A DNA stretch of 64,000 bases from Psychrobacillus soli (GTDB lineage: Bacteria; Bacillota; Bacilli; Bacillales_A; Planococcaceae): positions 124,001-188,000 of the forward strand of contig NZ_VDGG01000001.1 of assembly GCF_006861775.1 (NCBI RefSeq), written 5' to 3'. Under the pieces are notes generated by a model. That model searched no databases. It was not told the origin of the DNA and was given only the letters and a program-made list of their open reading frames with translations. A program made the translations under genes and the position numbers. Of this stretch, positions 61,156 to 64,000 are shown in pieces (positions within the stretch are counted from its first letter, which is position 1; each line of letters opens with the position of its first letter).

Positions 61156-61183
61156 TTACAGGTAGAGAAATCCTCCATACAAT
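61156..61183 (+). promoter_or_regulatory. probable promoter of the ABC exporter operon
   Basis: TTACAG (61156-61161) and TACAAT (61178-61183) with a 16-base spacer. Poor -35, good -10, typical of an activated promoter. Confidence 0.5.
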
Positions 61184-61216
61184 GTGAATACAAAGAAAAT
61201 CACCGGAGGGATCACC

Positions 61217-61936
61217 ATGAAAATAATCGAAGTAAGCAATTTGAAAAAGTCTTATGGAACGAACCATGTGTTACAAGGCGTGAACTTTCAAGCCCAATCA
61301 GGAGAAGTCATTGGAGTTATCGGAAAAAATGGAGCTGGAAAATCGACCTTTCTGGAAATATTAATGACGATCAAACAGTACGATGCAGGGACAGTAATCG
61401 TATTAGATGAAAATATCGAATCACTACCTATGAACCGGCTCGAACTCGTTCGTAAACAAATTTCTGTCGTCCTTCAACCGACTCAATTTTATAAAACATT
61501 GAAAGTAGAAGAATTACTAAAACTATTCAAAGCATATTACAAATCATCTATCGACATTAAAAAAATTATTATCGATTTTAAATTAGAGCCCCACCGGAAA
61601 AAGTATTTTGATAAGCTTTCTGGTGGTTGGAAACAAATTGTGAGCTTAGCAATCGCTTTTTTATCGGAACCAAAACTACTCATATTGGATGAACCAACAA
61701 CTGGACTGGATCCGCATATGCGCAATATGCTTTGGTCCTATATTACAGATTACAACAAACGGACGGGTGGAACGGTCATATTAACGACTCATAATATGGA
61801 TGAGATTGAATTATACTGCGACAAAGTAATGCTTATCAATAACGGCGTGAATGAAGTATTCGATACTACAGAAGGCATTTTGGCATCTGGCTACAAATCG
61901 ATCAACGAGTTTTATCTTGCGAAAGTATCTATTTAA
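61217..61936 (+). CDS. ABC exporter ATP-binding protein
   Basis: A 240-residue ATPase of the ABC-2 exporter type. Walker A VIGKNGAGKST, the signature LSGGWKQIVSLAIAF (an unusual Trp-Lys after LSGG), Walker B LLILDEPTTGLD and H-loop TTHNMDE are visible. Start ATG 61217 with GGAGGG six bases upstream; the extension to 61184 has no ribosome binding site. Pairs with the permease 12 bases downstream. Lipid, antibiotic or peptide export are possible. Confidence 0.92.
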   Translation: MKIIEVSNLKKSYGTNHVLQGVNFQAQSGEVIGVIGKNGAGKSTFLEILMTIKQYDAGTVIVLDENIESLPMNRLELVRKQISVVLQPTQFYKTLKVEELLKLFKAYYKSSIDIKKIIIDFKLEPHRKKYFDKLSGGWKQIVSLAIAFLSEPKLLILDEPTTGLDPHMRNMLWSYITDYNKRTGGTVILTTHNMDEIELYCDKVMLINNGVNEVFDTTEGILASGYKSINEFYLAKVSI

Positions 61937-61948
61937 GGGGGAAAAGTT

Positions 61949-62695
61949 ATGTTAGGGACACAGTTAAAGTATGATTTGATTATGTTTTCAAGGGAATTAT
62001 TTTACTTAGTTTTCACGGTTTTTGTACCACCTGCAACGTATATTTTCATGGGGCAACTATTTGGAGAGCAAACGTATGCTGGTAACTTAAGCTACGCCCA
62101 AACATATACACCATCTTTCATCTTACTCATCACATTCACCGTTATATTTTTCGCTTTCGGGTTCGATCAAGTGACACAACGGACAACAGGTGTAGAAAAA
62201 CGAATTTCTCTTTCCCCTGTTTCTAAAAATACGCTTTTACTTTCAAGCATTATCCGCTCCACTATTATTACGAGCTTCGGGTATGGATTCATTTTGATCA
62301 TTGGAATGTTGATGTATGATTTGGAGTTTCATCTACTTAGCTTTTTAACTTCTTACGGATTTTTCATCTTACTGAATGCTGTATTACTTACCATTGCATC
62401 TGCCATTTATTCTTTCTTTCAAAATATGAATAGTGCGCTAGTATTCTCTATCGTTATTTTTCAAGTAGTCATCTTCACTGGTGGCTTTGCGATGCCTATT
62501 AGTATGATGCCAAAATTCATCCAAATTATTGCAGACTTTAATCCAATGTATCATATGAATAATCTATTTATCGCTGTTTGGAATGGGCAGCTTACGTTTG
62601 ATAATAATGTTTTACTTGCAATCGGATACATTGGGGCACTAGTCATTGTTGCGCTCTTCATCCTTCGTATACAGAATAGACAAAAAATAGGATAG
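61949..62695 (+). CDS. ABC-2-type permease
   Basis: A 248-residue membrane subunit with six helices. VFTVFVPPATYIFMGQLFG near the N terminus and GGFAMPISMMPKFIQIIADFNPMYHMNNLFIA near the C terminus are ABC-2 characteristic. Partner of the ATPase. GGGGGAAAAG precedes ATG 61949. It forms a three-gene or longer unit with the LytTR regulator genes after a 48-base gap. Confidence 0.88.
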   Translation: MLGTQLKYDLIMFSRELFYLVFTVFVPPATYIFMGQLFGEQTYAGNLSYAQTYTPSFILLITFTVIFFAFGFDQVTQRTTGVEKRISLSPVSKNTLLLSSIIRSTIITSFGYGFILIIGMLMYDLEFHLLSFLTSYGFFILLNAVLLTIASAIYSFFQNMNSALVFSIVIFQVVIFTGGFAMPISMMPKFIQIIADFNPMYHMNNLFIAVWNGQLTFDNNVLLAIGYIGALVIVALFILRIQNRQKIG

Positions 62696-62743
62696 CCCAC
62701 CAACTTCGAAACGTTTACACTTAAGTGGAGAGGGGTGTAAAAA

Positions 62744-63202
62744 TTGAAAGTATCATTAAATATAGATAGTGATTTTAAAGAAACGAGAGTGATGATTGAA
62801 ACACCGGAATTAGACGGTCCTGTACAGGAAATTTTGGATTTTATCAAAGGTCGTGAAACGGAATTCCTCGTAGGAAAAAATGGGGAAATGCAGCATATTT
62901 TAAAACCGGATGACATTCACTATTTCCACACCGAGAAAGAGGCAGTTATCGCCGTAACGTCTACCGGTTCTTACAAATTAAAAGAGAAATTATATGAATT
63001 GGAAGAAATCCTTCCTTCGAATAAATTTATCCGACTCTCCAAATCGGTTATTGCCAATTTGCATGAATTGAGCCGTTTTGAAGCATCATTTAACGGCACA
63101 CTCTGTGTGTATTTTAAATCAGGTGCAAAGGAATACGTCTCTCGAACTTACGTGAATGCGATAAAAGAAGCTTTAAAAATGAACAGGAGGAAAAGCGAAT
63201 GA
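62744..63202 (+). CDS. LytTR-domain DNA-binding protein
   Basis: A 152-residue regulator without a receiver domain. The LytTR domain spans about 50-150: PDDIHYFHTEKEAVIAVTSTGSYKL, LEEILPSNKFIRLSKSVIANLHEL and NGTLCVYFKSGAKEYVSRTYVNAIKEAL. An N-terminal 50 residues of unknown fold precede it. Start at TTG 62744 with GAGGGGTG upstream. Such proteins bind 9-bp direct repeats, and one lies upstream of the exporter promoter. Confidence 0.9.
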   Translation: MKVSLNIDSDFKETRVMIETPELDGPVQEILDFIKGRETEFLVGKNGEMQHILKPDDIHYFHTEKEAVIAVTSTGSYKLKEKLYELEEILPSNKFIRLSKSVIANLHELSRFEASFNGTLCVYFKSGAKEYVSRTYVNAIKEALKMNRRKSE

Positions 63203-63609
63203 AAACCTTTTTATTTCGAAGTATGACTGGTATTTTCTTCGGGGCATTTCTTGCAGTTGTATTTACGAACCTTTATGTGCTTTCGAATGATTCTATTATG
63301 CTAAATGGAACTTTGTTTCTAAAAAATTCGCTTGGCTCTATCTTTTGTGGATGGTTTTTCACGGTCAGCTCGCTGTATTTTGAAAATCCAAATTTGCGAT
63401 TATCACAGCAAACTGCATTACATTTTGCGACCGTCATCATTTTGTATTTTGTTTTAGCGTTTGGCATCGGTTGGGTACCATTTAACTTAACTAGCTTTTT
63501 CATTGCAATTGCTTCTTTCCTCGGATTCTACGTGATTTTTTGGACGTCATTTTATCTTTATTTTAAACGGCAAATGAAGAAATTGAATGAGGAACTAGAA
63601 TTACTGTAA
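63199..63609 (+). CDS. DUF3021 membrane protein, partner of the LytTR regulator
   Basis: A 136-residue protein with four membrane helices (RSMTGIFFGAFLAVVFTNLYVLS, SLGSIFCGWFFTVSSLYFE, HFATVIILYFVLAFGIGWV, FIAIASFLGFYVIFWTSFYLYF). Start overlaps the regulator stop as ATGA. DUF3021 genes commonly follow LytTR genes; the membrane protein is thought to restrain or sense for the regulator, though I know of no definitive mechanism. Confidence 0.85.
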   Translation: MKTFLFRSMTGIFFGAFLAVVFTNLYVLSNDSIMLNGTLFLKNSLGSIFCGWFFTVSSLYFENPNLRLSQQTALHFATVIILYFVLAFGIGWVPFNLTSFFIAIASFLGFYVIFWTSFYLYFKRQMKKLNEELELL

Positions 63610-63640
63610 AAGGGATCCTAACTTTTTGTTAGAATCCCTC
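63610..63640. terminator. bidirectional terminator between the DUF3021 gene and the pstS-like gene
   Basis: The 11-bp stem GGGATCCTAAC/GTTAGAATCCC (one mismatch), loop TTTTT. TTTTAC follows on minus and TCCTT on plus. Confidence 0.8.
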
Positions 63641-63647
63641 CTTATAA

Positions 63648-64000
63648 CTAGAAACCATTTGGTACATACCCAGTTTTCTCTATTAACTCCTGTCCTTGAT
63701 AGAACAATATCCATTCAATAAATTTCTCCACATTCGGGTTGTCTGTGCCTGCAGTCACTATATAAAATTCGGAAGCAATTGGATACGCACCCGATCGAAT
63801 CGTCTCCTTTGTGGGAGCTACACCGTCTATTTCCAACAGTTTAATTTCCTTATTTTGTACCATTTCAGTAGAATAAAAACGGAATGTAAAACCAATCGCA
63901 TTTTTATAGTTTTTATACTTCGAAACTTCTTGAATAATACCACCCATTCCGGAGGCAATATCCTCTGTTGGTGCCTCCATAATTGGAAGATCTCCCATTA
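63648..64000 (-). CDS. pstS: phosphate-binding protein, PstS-like, 5' end outside the window
   Basis: The C-terminal 117 or so residues of a PstS-family phosphate receptor. ASGMGGIIQEVSKYKNYKNAIGFTFRFY, LEIDGVAPTKETIRSGAYPI and FYIVTAGTDNPNVEKFIEWIL match the second domain of PstS, which ends in an ELIEKTGYVPNGF-type tail. The full protein should be about 300 residues and continue beyond position 64000. The Met at 63998 is internal, not the start. It would bind phosphate for the PstCAB importer. Confidence 0.85.
   Translation of the reverse strand, partial: MGDLPIMEAPTEDIASGMGGIIQEVSKYKNYKNAIGFTFRFYSTEMVQNKEIKLLEIDGVAPTKETIRSGAYPIASEFYIVTAGTDNPNVEKFIEWILFYQGQELIEKTGYVPNGF

Noticed and set aside
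63648-63998. Complete 116-residue protein starting at 63998
   Set aside because: The sequence matches the C-terminal half of PstS, so the Met is internal and the gene continues beyond the window.

Overview
The window is a piece of a low-GC Bacillales chromosome. Genes are AT-rich, ribosome binding sites are strong AAGGAGG types, TTG and GTG starts are common, and intrinsic terminators separate most operons. The gene families (a YheE-like duplicate, a YhfI-like MBL protein, YplQ-like hemolysin III, BioY/BioB under a BirA box, CcpA-type cre sites) suggest a Planococcaceae-like soil Bacillales. The genus cannot be fixed from sequence alone. No rRNA, tRNA, insertion sequence, prophage or CRISPR array was seen.

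Layout. 1-1.97 kb: a possible 38-codon peptide, a tandem-duplicated small protein and a membrane acyltransferase. 1.98-8.34 kb: a seven-gene minus-strand operon with a binding protein, a cytosolic alkaline-phosphatase-superfamily enzyme, two permeases, an ATPase, a DeoR regulator and a PHP phosphoesterase, which looks like import and processing of an organophosphorus compound. 8.5-10.35 kb: purU and a LysM-3D cell-wall protein. 10.36-11.22 kb: a gene-free stretch holding twenty 21-bp units in four blocks of five, separated by three 79-bp spacers. 11.2-20.1 kb: the catechol ortho-cleavage (beta-ketoadipate) pathway with a transporter and a divergent IclR regulator. No ordinary muconolactone isomerase is present; a two-domain carboxymuconolactone-decarboxylase-like gene sits in its place.

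20.2-28.5 kb: an M20 amidohydrolase plus YfcC-type carrier with an odd leader, a glycosyltransferase plus galU pair, GatB/YqeY, hemolysin III, a cold-shock gene with a 22-bp perfect hairpin in its leader, and a Nudix hydrolase. 28.7-38.1 kb: a second aromatic or organic acid catabolic region with a TRAP transporter, IclR regulator, FAD hydroxylase, racemase-like protein, extradiol dioxygenase, FAH-type hydrolase and an Old Yellow Enzyme. 38.3-47 kb: small proteins, a Pyr_excise-type protein, gltS-hutG with a LysR regulator, a YhfI-like hydrolase, a MazG-like protein, an SDR/TetR divergent pair and two unknowns. 47.1-52.6 kb: a nitrilase and two GNAT proteins that look like a split YhcX, an AraC regulator, pcp and an alpha/beta hydrolase.

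52.7-59.2 kb: a TctCBA tricarboxylate transporter preceded by a perfect cre site and by an AEC carrier, sensor kinase and response regulator operon. 59.3-61 kb: bioY-bioB under a BirA operator. 61.2-63.6 kb: an ABC exporter followed by a LytTR/DUF3021 pair, with a 9-12-9 direct repeat just upstream of the exporter promoter. The window ends inside a pstS-like gene. Overall it is a catabolic, transport-rich region whose modules each carry their own regulator.
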